From positions 62,001 through 126,000 of the forward strand of contig JAUIKM010000008.1 in NCBI GenBank assembly GCA_030430495.1: 64,000 bases of DNA. The letters run 5' to 3'. This document shows positions 48,179 to 56,947 of this stretch, one piece after another. The stretch's first letter is position 1, and every line of letters begins with the position of its first letter. The stretch is from a bacterium (GTDB lineage: Bacteria; Bacteroidota; Ignavibacteria; Kapaibacteriales; UBA7675). The notes beneath the pieces are model-generated. The model did not search any database. It was not told the DNA's origin and saw only the letters and a list, made by a program, of their open reading frames with translations. The position numbers were made by a program, and so were the translations under genes.

Positions 48179-49174
48179 ATGAGTTCTTTCAATGCTCTAT
48201 TTCCAGTACTTCAGCGGTGTTTGCCGTACCGCAAGGCGCGCGTGAAGTTTATCACGCTCTTTGTTTTGGCGCTGATCAAAACCCCGACGGTTAATTTCGT
48301 AAAAATTGCATTGAGTCTCAACCCTGCCTGCAAACAAAGCTCAAATTATCGGCGCATTCAGCGGTTTATGGCTGAGTTCCCCCTTGATTGTCGTGTGATC
48401 GGAGCAATTGTCTGGCATTTGATGCCGAATCAGGACAACCTGACGGTGTCGATTGATCGTACTGAATGGCAGTCCGGGTCTCGCTGGATCAATGTGTTGA
48501 TGGCTGGAATTGTCGATGATGGCGTCGCGTATCCCCTCGTCTGGTTTACGGTGCCGGGAAAAGGTCACAGCACAACCGACGAGCGGATTCGCTTGATGAA
48601 ACTCTTGCTGGACATCGTTCCAGCCAACAGTATCCAGGCGCTGGTTGCCGATCGCGAATTTATCGGACAGCGCTGATTTCAGTGGTTGGTGCAGGAACGC
48701 ATTCCGTTCTATATCCGCTTCAAGAAAAACGCACAGGTCGCATCAAAGGGGCGTCTGGTACAGGTACGCCGTCTGTTTGTGCACCTCGATCTGGACACGG
48801 CCATGCGGCTTGGACATCAGCGCTCCATCCACGGCGTGAAACTCTGGGTGACGGGCATGCGCCTGAAAGACGACTATCTGTTAATCGCATCAAATCAGGA
48901 TAACCTTGAGGCCATCGAGTTTTACCGGCAACGCCGGGGAATTGAAACGCTCTTTGGGTGCCTTAATACACGAGGGGTCAACCTGGAGTCAACACATTTG
49001 CGAGATCCTGACCGGGTTGCCAAACTCGTCGGATTGCTGACGCCGGCGTTCAGTTGGGCGCACAAAGCAGGCCGCTGGATCGCAGCGCGTGAGCGGATCA
49101 AACTCAACAAACATGGTCGGCCGGCCAAGAGTCTGTTTCGAACTGGACTTGATCACTGTCCTGCCTCAGCCTGA
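48179..49174 (+). pseudogene. IS4-family DDE transposase interrupted by in-frame TGA (48674-48676)
   Basis: Two ORFs in one frame (48140-48676 and 48686-49174): SIDRTEW, ALVADREFIGQR*FQWLVQERIPFYIRFKKNAQV, YRQRRGIETLFGCLNTRGVNLESTHL (YREK-like). Confidence 0.85.
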
Positions 49175-49221
49175 AATGGAAAGTCCCCTTTGAAGTTTAA
49201 GGTGGAACACTATGTCCCCAC

Positions 49222-49318
49222 TGCGGCGTTAAGTGCCGGTCTTCAGATCAGATACAAGATGTGTGGTTTAACACACAGCGGCGGGCCGATGTTTTCGGTT
49301 CGCCGCTTTTTTGTTGTG
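49222..49318 (+). repeat. 97-bp direct repeat, copy 2 (orphan gene tail + terminator)
   Basis: TGCGGCGTTAAGTGCCGGTCTTCAGATCAGATACAAGATGTG...TTTTTTGTTGTG. Confidence 0.92.
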
Positions 49319-49333
49319 GAGTTTTTGCCGGCG

Positions 49334-49392
49334 GCATGAGCGCTTTGAGCTGCCTGCGGCATCTCAGGCTCCCTGACTTTTTTGTTGGTTTT
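49334..49392 (+). repeat. Intergenic repeat element, copy 3
   Basis: CATGAGCGCTTTGAGCTGCCTGCGGCATCTCAGGCTCCCTGACTTTTTTGTTGGTTTTT. Confidence 0.8.
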
Positions 49393-49610
49393 TGTGTGCT
49401 CATGTGCAGGCTGTTGAGCACGAGGTCTTTTGTGTTTAAGTCGCGGTGCAGGTGCCCGGCGTTTGTCACAGGTGGCTATGTTATCCGGCGTTTTGTGAAC
49501 CGGGAATACGACACTCTGAATTGAGCTGCAAAAGTCGGGAGATTGAGTTCCCGGAGAATGTGGATGTTTAAACCGAGTCGTCATAGCCTGTTGACTACTT
49601 CAGTTAAAGG

Positions 49611-50114
49611 ATGCATCCAGTGACAAGTCATGATCGCATAGAGCGGAATTCCCAGGACGGCGGGTTCTCTGTCACGTATCTGTCAAGTGGAGTGTCCAGA
49701 TCACATGACGACATCATGTTGTGTTTTGATGCACAGTGCTATATACTCGACTCCTACTACTTTCTGCTTGCTTTCCGCGCGACCACCGATGAATTGGCAG
49801 GCCCCGAAGAATCAATATTGTATTTTCTGGCCAGGTGCCGCGAACAGGTATCGAAAATGAAGAGTGGTCACACCTTGTTTCTTCCCTTTGACTTGAGCGA
49901 CGAACATGTTGGAGGGATTGCTCTGGAAAGAATCGACGACAAATATCAAACAACATATGGATTATTCTGTCAGGTCGAAGGGTGGTCGGTCAATCCTGAA
50001 GAATTCAAGAGTCGTGCGGATTTTTCAACAACAGAGTTTACCGAAGCAAGTTCATGTGAACTGACAATTGATCAGCTCGTTAAAGGGCTGACACTGCGGA
50101 CCAGAAGGATATAG
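49611..50114 (+). CDS. Hypothetical protein, no recognised family
   Basis: 167-aa ORF with ordinary composition (LCFDAQCYILDSYYFLLAFRATTDELAGPEESILYFLARCREQVSKMKSGHTLFLPFDLSDE). Confidence 0.55.
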   Translation: MHPVTSHDRIERNSQDGGFSVTYLSSGVSRSHDDIMLCFDAQCYILDSYYFLLAFRATTDELAGPEESILYFLARCREQVSKMKSGHTLFLPFDLSDEHVGGIALERIDDKYQTTYGLFCQVEGWSVNPEEFKSRADFSTTEFTEASSCELTIDQLVKGLTLRTRRI

Positions 50115-50125
50115 TGTCTTCAGTC

Positions 50126-50875
50126 TCAGTGCCGCGCGTTCAATATCCCCTCAACCCGCTTGACATCTTCCGGCAGGTCGACCGCATATAACTCGTCCCG
50201 GCATTCGATGCAGTGGTAGTGCGCGCCGTCTTCCATCAGGCGCAGCTGCTCCAGCTGTTCGGCGCGCTCCAGCGGCGAGGGCGCCAGGCTGCCGAAGCGC
50301 TCCAGCGCGCGGCGTCGGTAGGCGTACAATCCAATGTGCTGCCAATAAACAACTTCGCGTTCCGCGTCGCGGCGACAGGGAATGGGACTGCGCGAAAAAT
50401 ACAGCGCGCGTCCGTCGGCGGCGCGCGCCACCTTGACGATGGCCGGATTGTTAATGTCCGCCGCCGCGTCGATGCGGCGCACCGGCGTGCTGACGGACGC
50501 GGCCGGACGTTCGGCGAGCGCCTGCACCAACTCGTCCACCAGGCGGCCGCGCAGCAGCGGCTCGTCGCCCTGGATGTTAACCACGATGTCGGCCGCAGCG
50601 TCTACCAGCGCCAGAGCGCCGATAATCCGGTCCGTGCCGGAGGCAAATTCTCCGTGGGGTTCTAAAACCTGCGCGCCGAAGCCGGCGGCGCAGGCGCGGA
50701 TGCGCTCGTCATCCGTGGCGATGTACACCGCCGACAGCGTGTCGGCTGCCATCGCCGCACGCCAGACGTACTCAATCATTGTCTTGCCGTTGATCTGCGC
50801 CAGCGGCTTGCCCGGAAAGCGCGAGGAGTCGTAGCGTGCCGGGATGATCGCCACGGCGGAGAGAGTCGGATTCAT
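50126..50875 (-). CDS. kdsB: 3-deoxy-manno-octulosonate cytidylyltransferase
   Basis: AIIPARYDSSRFPGKPLAQINGKTMIEYVW...VYIATDDERI...SGTDRI...VVNIQGDEPLL; CMP-KDO synthetase hallmarks. Confidence 0.95.
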   Translation of the reverse strand: MNPTLSAVAIIPARYDSSRFPGKPLAQINGKTMIEYVWRAAMAADTLSAVYIATDDERIRACAAGFGAQVLEPHGEFASGTDRIIGALALVDAAADIVVNIQGDEPLLRGRLVDELVQALAERPAASVSTPVRRIDAAADINNPAIVKVARAADGRALYFSRSPIPCRRDAEREVVYWQHIGLYAYRRRALERFGSLAPSPLERAEQLEQLRLMEDGAHYHCIECRDELYAVDLPEDVKRVEGILNARH

Positions 50876-50893
50876 GGGTTTCCCGTGGAGTCG

Positions 50894-51655
50894 TCAACTG
50901 TCCTGCTGTACGGAGGCGTCGTGTGCCGCCGCCGTGGAATGTGCGCGCACGCGCGCATCAATGAAAGCATGGATTGCGCGCATCATGTCCTGTTCGGCGG
51001 CGCGGTCCGGGGCTTCCAGCGCCGGCAGCGCTTCGCCGATGTAGACGTGTACGTCGCCGCCGCGGATCGTCGACGCGCCGCGCGGCATGACGCTGTGATT
51101 GCCCGCTATCGCCACGGGCACCACGGCTTTGCCCGCGCGCGAGGCCAGCATAAACGCCCCTCGTTTGAATTCGGCCGTCATGCCGTCTTCCGAGCGGCGC
51201 CCTTCCGGGAACACCAGCACCGAAGCGCCGGCGCGGATGACTTCCACGGCCTGCTGCATGCTCTGCATGCCGCGCCGTGGATCGGAGCGGTCCACGGCGA
51301 TAAACGGCGATTTGCGCAACTGAAATCCGAACAGAGGAATCTTTTCGAGTTCCAGCTTGTAAATGATGCGCACGTCGTCGTCCAGCGCGGCCAGGATGAC
51401 CGGGATGTCAAAGTAGGACGTGTGGTTCGCCGTGTAGACAAAACTCTGTCGGCGCTGCGCCGCCGCCTGTGGCACGCGGCCATGAACGTGCAGCCGGATG
51501 CCCGCGATGCGCAGCAGCGCACGCGACCAACTGCGCGCCAGGACAATATAACTGCGGCCGCGCCGGTCAAAAGGCATCGCCAGCAGCGCCGCCAGGCTGT
51601 AGCCGACGGTTACGAGCGCAATTCCGATTTTTCGAATGGCGTTGAGCATGTGCAA
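50894..51655 (-). CDS. 1-acyl-sn-glycerol-3-phosphate acyltransferase family (PlsC)
   Basis: YTANHTSYFDIPVI (NHxxxxD), FPEGRRSEDG, VPVAIAGNHSVMPRG. Confidence 0.9.
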   Translation of the reverse strand: MHMLNAIRKIGIALVTVGYSLAALLAMPFDRRGRSYIVLARSWSRALLRIAGIRLHVHGRVPQAAAQRRQSFVYTANHTSYFDIPVILAALDDDVRIIYKLELEKIPLFGFQLRKSPFIAVDRSDPRRGMQSMQQAVEVIRAGASVLVFPEGRRSEDGMTAEFKRGAFMLASRAGKAVVPVAIAGNHSVMPRGASTIRGGDVHVYIGEALPALEAPDRAAEQDMMRAIHAFIDARVRAHSTAAAHDASVQQDS

Positions 51656-51849
51656 ATGTACGTAATTCGCCGCTTTGCGGCGCGGGCCGCGGAAGGCTTG
51701 TGACAGCTGCGACGGCCGACCACGGATAACTCCGTGACAAACAAAAGAAGGAAGCCCACCGAGAGGTGAGGCGGATTTGTGCGGCCGCCGCAGGCGAGGC
51801 GCTCCCGCGCGAACACAAGGCGCAATGGACGATAAAAAAGGAAGCCGGG

Positions 51850-52485
51850 ATGCAGGAAACAGAAGTCAGCAAAGCGGATTATTGGGCCGGTCGTTATCGC
51901 AAGGGTGAAACCGCGTGGGATCTGGGCGCACCCTGTGCCGTGTTCCAGGATGCGCTTGCGCGCGGACTGCTGCCGTTTCCCGGTGAGCCCAACCAGGCCC
52001 CGCACCTCCTGACGCCTGGCTGCGGCAACGGCCACGACCCCGAAATGTTTGCCCGCCACGGCTACCGCGTGACGGCGCTGGACTTTGCGCCCGAGCCGCT
52101 CGCCAACCTGCGGCAACGCATTGAAGGGGAGGAGTTGCGCCTGGCGACCCTGTGCCGCGACGTGTTTGCACTGACGCCGGCCGATCTGGATCCGGTAGAT
52201 ATCGTCCTGGAATACACGATGTACTGCGCCATTGATCCGCGCCGCCGTGAAGAATACCTGGCCGTTCTGGCCGCCCTGCTGCGTCCCGGCGCCGTCGTGG
52301 CCGCCCTGCTTTTTCCGCTCGGAAAGCCGCAGGATGGACCGCCCTTTGCGATCGACCCGGACGAGTACGAACGACAATGGTCCGTCCACGGACTGCGGGC
52401 GATACATCGCGAGACGCCGCGTGCATCACATCCGGCCCGTGCCGGCAAAGAATTGTTGATGATTTTGCGCAAAACCGACGCCTGA
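51850..52485 (+). CDS. Thiopurine S-methyltransferase (TPMT)-like SAM methyltransferase
   Basis: MQETEVSKADYWAGRYRKGETAWDLGAPC...LTPGCGNGHDPEMFARHGYRVTALDFAPEPL; ORF open from 51766. Confidence 0.85.
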   Translation: MQETEVSKADYWAGRYRKGETAWDLGAPCAVFQDALARGLLPFPGEPNQAPHLLTPGCGNGHDPEMFARHGYRVTALDFAPEPLANLRQRIEGEELRLATLCRDVFALTPADLDPVDIVLEYTMYCAIDPRRREEYLAVLAALLRPGAVVAALLFPLGKPQDGPPFAIDPDEYERQWSVHGLRAIHRETPRASHPARAGKELLMILRKTDA

Positions 52486-52574
52486 AGGCCCGGCGGCCCG
52501 GGCATAATAGTTGAGCCGCTGATACGTTTTCCAGCAATATTTATCGGGCAGAAGTACGAAATACGGGAGTTGTC

Positions 52575-52886
52575 ATGTCAGTACCAACCATTAGTGCGGC
52601 GGAGCTGAGTCAAAAAATCCAGGCGGGTGAAAAACTGCAAATTCTGGACGTGCGCGAGCCGATGGAACGCGCCGAAAGCCACATCCCCGACACGGCTCAC
52701 ATTCCGCTGGGGTTCCTGCCCGGACGTTATTCCGAACTGCAGGTAGCCGATGGCGAAAAACTCTACATCTACTGTCGCAGCGGCGCGCGCAGCGCCAGCG
52801 CCTGCAACTTTCTGCGCGACAAAGGCATCGACGCGGTCAACGTTTCCGGCGGCATTCTGGCCTGGGGCAAACTGCCGAACAACTGA
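52575..52886 (+). CDS. Rhodanese-like domain protein
   Basis: LQILDVREPMERAESHIPDTAHIPLG...LYIYCRSGARSASACNFLRDKGI. Confidence 0.93.
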   Translation: MSVPTISAAELSQKIQAGEKLQILDVREPMERAESHIPDTAHIPLGFLPGRYSELQVADGEKLYIYCRSGARSASACNFLRDKGIDAVNVSGGILAWGKLPNN

Positions 52887-52952
52887 CCTATTTGAATCAC
52901 CATGGCCATGCCGGCGAACTGCGTCGCGGCCGTACATACTCCGGAGTTCAAT

Positions 52953-53276
52953 ATGTCTGCAACTCTTCCGGCTTCGTTTGACGAAATGCTGAAATCCGCC
53001 GGCAAACCGGTTCTGGTCGACTTCTGGGCCGAGTGGTGCCCGCCCTGCAAAGCGCTGGCCCCGACGCTGGAACAACTGGCGCGCGAGGCCGACGGCCGTT
53101 TTGTCGTGGCCAAAGTCAACGTCGATCAAAAACCCGACCTGGCCGCCCGTTATGGCGTCAGGTCGATTCCCACGCTCATCCTTTTTGACGGTGAACACAT
53201 ACTGTGGCAGGGCGTCGGCGCGATGCCGTTGGCACAACTTCGCAACGCGGTTACCGAGGCGATCGACGGCCGCTGA
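52953..53276 (+). CDS. Thioredoxin
   Basis: VLVDFWAEWCPPCKALAPTLEQLA...VDQKPDLAARYGVRSIPTLILF; WCPPC active site. ORF open from 52902. Confidence 0.93.
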   Translation: MSATLPASFDEMLKSAGKPVLVDFWAEWCPPCKALAPTLEQLAREADGRFVVAKVNVDQKPDLAARYGVRSIPTLILFDGEHILWQGVGAMPLAQLRNAVTEAIDGR

Positions 53277-53296
53277 GGCGCTGTACGACTGGATTT

Positions 53297-53350
53297 GGCC
53301 CCTTTATGCTTCGCTCCCAAGGGCTCGCATAGGGGCTTGCTGACTTTTTT
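53297..53350 (+). terminator. Terminator-like hairpin after thioredoxin
   Basis: GCCCCTTTATGC...GCATAGGGGCTTGCTGACTTTTTTG. Confidence 0.6.
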
Positions 53351-53781
53351 GTTTGTCATTGTGTGTCCGGTTCGACGTCGTCGAACCGGTCGCGTGTTAC
53401 GAAAATAGAATTTGTTAACACCATGTTATCCCGCCTGTTTTTAAGGGTCGCGCTGCGCGTCTGACGCAATTCCTGCCACTGCGGCGCAAAACCCGGCCAA
53501 TTTGTTATCGATTTGTTTTTGTTTAATTGCCCACGTGTTGCCATTTGAATACCGCGCTGGTAACGACGGGATTTCAGCTTGTATTGCGCGTGTTTCAAAT
53601 TCGCATAAACCCGCATCAGCAGGGCGCCGGGCACCATTTTGTTAAACAATATTTAACATGGCGCTAATATCAGCCCCGGTAATTTTGTGACTGGAAATAT
53701 AGCAACTCTCCTATTGCTTTTCTCCAGTATGCAAGCTGAAACATTGTTTATCTCCCAAAACACAATTACTTGAGCTCTCTT

Positions 53782-56667
53782 ATGAATGTACGATTCAGTA
53801 GGATTGCCGCAACGGCAATTCTAGTGGTGGCATTTCTGTGTTCAGGAATCCCGGCCTTTGCGCAAGGCACCGGCATCATTACAGGAACTGTTGTTAACAA
53901 GGCGGACGGCAAGCCGGTGATCGGCGCCACCGTTTTTATCGTCGGCACCAAACTGGGTGGATTCTCCAACCAGGATGGTAAATACACCATCAAAAATGTG
54001 CCGATCGGAACTCATGCCCTGAAGATTTCGAGTGTCGGTCTGGCGCCCTACAACGTCACAGACATTGTCGTGACCGAGGGCAATGCCACCAGGGTCGACG
54101 TGGCGATGGAGACAAACGATGTGACGACGGAAGAAATCGTCGTTACCGCCCGCGTGCTGCGCAACAATGAGTCGGCTCTGCTGGGGCAGCGCTCCAAAGC
54201 GGTTGCCATGAGCGACGCCATCGGCGTGGACCGCATCGAAAAGACGGGCAGCGGCGACGCCGGCGAGGCCGTCAGCAATATCACCGGCGCTTCGCTGGTG
54301 GACGGCAAATACGTCTACATCCGCGGCCTGGGCGATCGCTATTCGAACGTGCAGCTCAACGGATCGGCGCTGCCGAGTTCGGACCCGAACCGCAAGGCGG
54401 TCCAGCTCGACGTTTTCCCGACCAACCTGCTCGACAACATTGTGACGATCAAAACATTCACGCCCGACAAACCCGGCGACTTCACCGGCGGCAGCGTGAA
54501 CATCGGCACAAAATCTTTCCCGGAACAATTCACATTCAAACTGGGCGCGAGTACGACATTTGACTCGCAGGCCTCGCTGAACGACAACTTCCTGACCTAC
54601 GGCACCGGCGACGGCGACTGGCTGGGCAGCGACGACGGCACGCGCGAGCTGCCCGGATCGGTGGCAAACCTGGCCAAAGAAGATTTTCCCGAAGTCAACT
54701 CCGTGTTCAGCGACGAAGAAGGCGCGAATCGGCTCGACCAGATTACGCGCGAATTCAACCCTGAAATGGAAGTGAAAACCGGCAGCGCGCCTGTCAATCA
54801 AAGCTTTTCGCTGGCAATCGGCACCAACGCGGATCTGAACGGCCGCCAACTGGGTGTGCTCGGCAGCGTGACCTACAAACGCAGCTTCTCATTTTACGAA
54901 AACGGAGAAGCCGGTCGTTGGAAGCTGACCGGTCCGACGGCGCTGACGCTCAACCGCGAGGCCGAACTCTCGGATTCAAAAGGAACTTCCGAAGCGCTGA
55001 TGAGCGGACTGGCGACGATCGCCTACATGCCCGCCGACAACCACGAAGTCAGCTCGACGGTGATGCTCAGTCAAAGCGGTACGTCGACGGCGCGTTTTCA
55101 GCAGGGTTTCTACTCGACGCTGCAGAATCCGGCGACGCAGACCTTCCAGACGCGCACGCTGCTCTACAACGAGCGCAGCGTTCTGGCGATTCAGGGCGCG
55201 GGTAAACACTATTTTCCCGAGCTGGAGTCAACGCCCATCCGCCTGAACTGGAATATCTCCAAAACGACATCGACGCAGGAAGAACCGGATCTGCGCTTCT
55301 TCTCGAATCACTTCTCGGTTGACGAAGACGACCCGACCGATACAAATTTCCGCATTGCAGCGACAAACTACATCGCTCCTTCGCGCTACTTCCGCGATCT
55401 GGAAGACGACATTCTGGAAATGCGTTCCGACCTCGAAATGACGATCGACACGTGGACGAGCAAAACCGGTTCGGTGAAAATCGGCGGATTGTACAGCAGT
55501 ACCACGCGCGATTTCAACGAGCGTCGCTTCCAGTACAACAGCGGTTCCCAGGGCGTGCCCTACAACGGTTCGCCGAACGACTTTGTCTCCGGAAAGAACA
55601 TCGGCATCATCGACGCGTCGGGCACCTTCTTCACGATGGGCAACAACATTCAGGATGTGTCCGAGCCGAAGAACAGCTACAAGGGCGAACAAAACGTCAA
55701 CGCGGCCTACGCCATGGTTGATCTGCCCGTGACGGAAGAACTGAGGTTCATCGGCGGCGCACGCCTGGAAACGACCGACATCAAGGTGTTCACGGCGGAT
55801 GAAGACGCCGAGCGCGCCGACATCGACGAGACCGACATTCTGGGTTCGCTCAACATCGTGTATGCACTCGACGAGAGCATGAACATTCGCGCCGCGGCGA
55901 CGCAGACGCTGGCGCGTCCGACCTTCCGCGAACTGGCGCCTTTTTCCTCGTTCAACTTCATCGGCGACTACATCGAAACCGGCAATACCGAACTGGAACG
56001 CACGACGGTCGTCAACTACGACCTGCGCTGGGAGTGGTTTGTCCGCCCCGGTGAGATCCTGGCGGTCAGCGGCTTCTACAAAGACTTCACGAATCCGATC
56101 GAACGCGTCATCCTGAACGAAAACGGCGAAGTCCAATATCAGAACGTCGACAAAGCGACGGTCTACGGCGCCGAGCTTGAAGCGCGCAAGTCGCTGGACG
56201 AGATCAGCGAGATGCTGTCCAACTTCCAGATCGGCATGAACTTCACGCTGGTGCAGTCGCGGGTCGACATCGAAGCCGACGAGTTGGAAGTGATCAAGGC
56301 CTCGGATCCCGAAGCATCCGATACGCGCCAGATGTACGGCCAGTCGCCCTACATTCTGAACATGGATCTTTCCTACAGCAACCTCGAATCCGGCACGAAC
56401 GTCGCGTTGAGCTACAACATCTTCGGTGAGCGCCTTGCCGCTGTAACGCTCGGAGGCACGCCGGACGTGTTTGAACAGCCGCGCGGCATGTTGAACCTGA
56501 CGTTTTCGCAGAACATTACGGACGAGCTTGTCCTGAAGGGCAGCGCCTCCAACCTGTTGGACGCCTCCTACGAAGAGACGCAGGAGTACCGTGGCACGAG
56601 CTACAACTTCCAGCGCTACACCCTCGGCCAGGACTTCAACCTTGGAATCAGCTACTCGATCCAGTAA
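53782..56667 (+). CDS. TonB-dependent outer membrane receptor with N-terminal CarboxypepD_reg-like domain
   Basis: MNVRFSRIAATAILVVAFLCSGIPAFAQ; GIITGTVVNKADGKPVIGATVFIVGTKLGGFSNQDGKYTIKNVPIGTHALKIS; plug DGKYVYIRGLGDRYSNVQLNGSALPSSDPNRKAVQLDVFPTNLLDNI; aromatic-ended barrel. Confidence 0.93.
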   Translation: MNVRFSRIAATAILVVAFLCSGIPAFAQGTGIITGTVVNKADGKPVIGATVFIVGTKLGGFSNQDGKYTIKNVPIGTHALKISSVGLAPYNVTDIVVTEGNATRVDVAMETNDVTTEEIVVTARVLRNNESALLGQRSKAVAMSDAIGVDRIEKTGSGDAGEAVSNITGASLVDGKYVYIRGLGDRYSNVQLNGSALPSSDPNRKAVQLDVFPTNLLDNIVTIKTFTPDKPGDFTGGSVNIGTKSFPEQFTFKLGASTTFDSQASLNDNFLTYGTGDGDWLGSDDGTRELPGSVANLAKEDFPEVNSVFSDEEGANRLDQITREFNPEMEVKTGSAPVNQSFSLAIGTNADLNGRQLGVLGSVTYKRSFSFYENGEAGRWKLTGPTALTLNREAELSDSKGTSEALMSGLATIAYMPADNHEVSSTVMLSQSGTSTARFQQGFYSTLQNPATQTFQTRTLLYNERSVLAIQGAGKHYFPELESTPIRLNWNISKTTSTQEEPDLRFFSNHFSVDEDDPTDTNFRIAATNYIAPSRYFRDLEDDILEMRSDLEMTIDTWTSKTGSVKIGGLYSSTTRDFNERRFQYNSGSQGVPYNGSPNDFVSGKNIGIIDASGTFFTMGNNIQDVSEPKNSYKGEQNVNAAYAMVDLPVTEELRFIGGARLETTDIKVFTADEDAERADIDETDILGSLNIVYALDESMNIRAAATQTLARPTFRELAPFSSFNFIGDYIETGNTELERTTVVNYDLRWEWFVRPGEILAVSGFYKDFTNPIERVILNENGEVQYQNVDKATVYGAELEARKSLDEISEMLSNFQIGMNFTLVQSRVDIEADELEVIKASDPEASDTRQMYGQSPYILNMDLSYSNLESGTNVALSYNIFGERLAAVTLGGTPDVFEQPRGMLNLTFSQNITDELVLKGSASNLLDASYEETQEYRGTSYNFQRYTLGQDFNLGISYSIQ

Positions 56668-56947
56668 GTCGATCGGGACTGCGGGAAATTCGACGGTGCG
56701 CACTCTTTCCGGAACAAGCCGCATCGTCGAAATTCCCGCCGCGGAGCGATGCCCTCCGAGGCCGGGACAAGCTTTAACGCATAGATTTTCGCTCCCGCTT
56801 TAACACAACACGGCGCTTGAAAAACAACACGTGAACTCACGCTTGCACAAACAAGCGCAGGGAGCCTCTGTGCCTGAAATTCAGAACTGACTGCAAAAGA
56901 TGATAGATACTAACGCCTGTCTCGAACCCTTTCGGAGGTTTTCCTTT

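Noticed and set aside
48674-48676. TGA recoding (Sec/Trp) in the transposase
   Set aside because: Several clear genes in the window end at TGA, so general recoding is unlikely; a point mutation is simpler.
53359-53649. 97-aa minus-strand ORF between thioredoxin and the TonB receptor
   Set aside because: No recognisable family, no clear ribosome-binding site, AT-rich intergenic region; cannot be supported.
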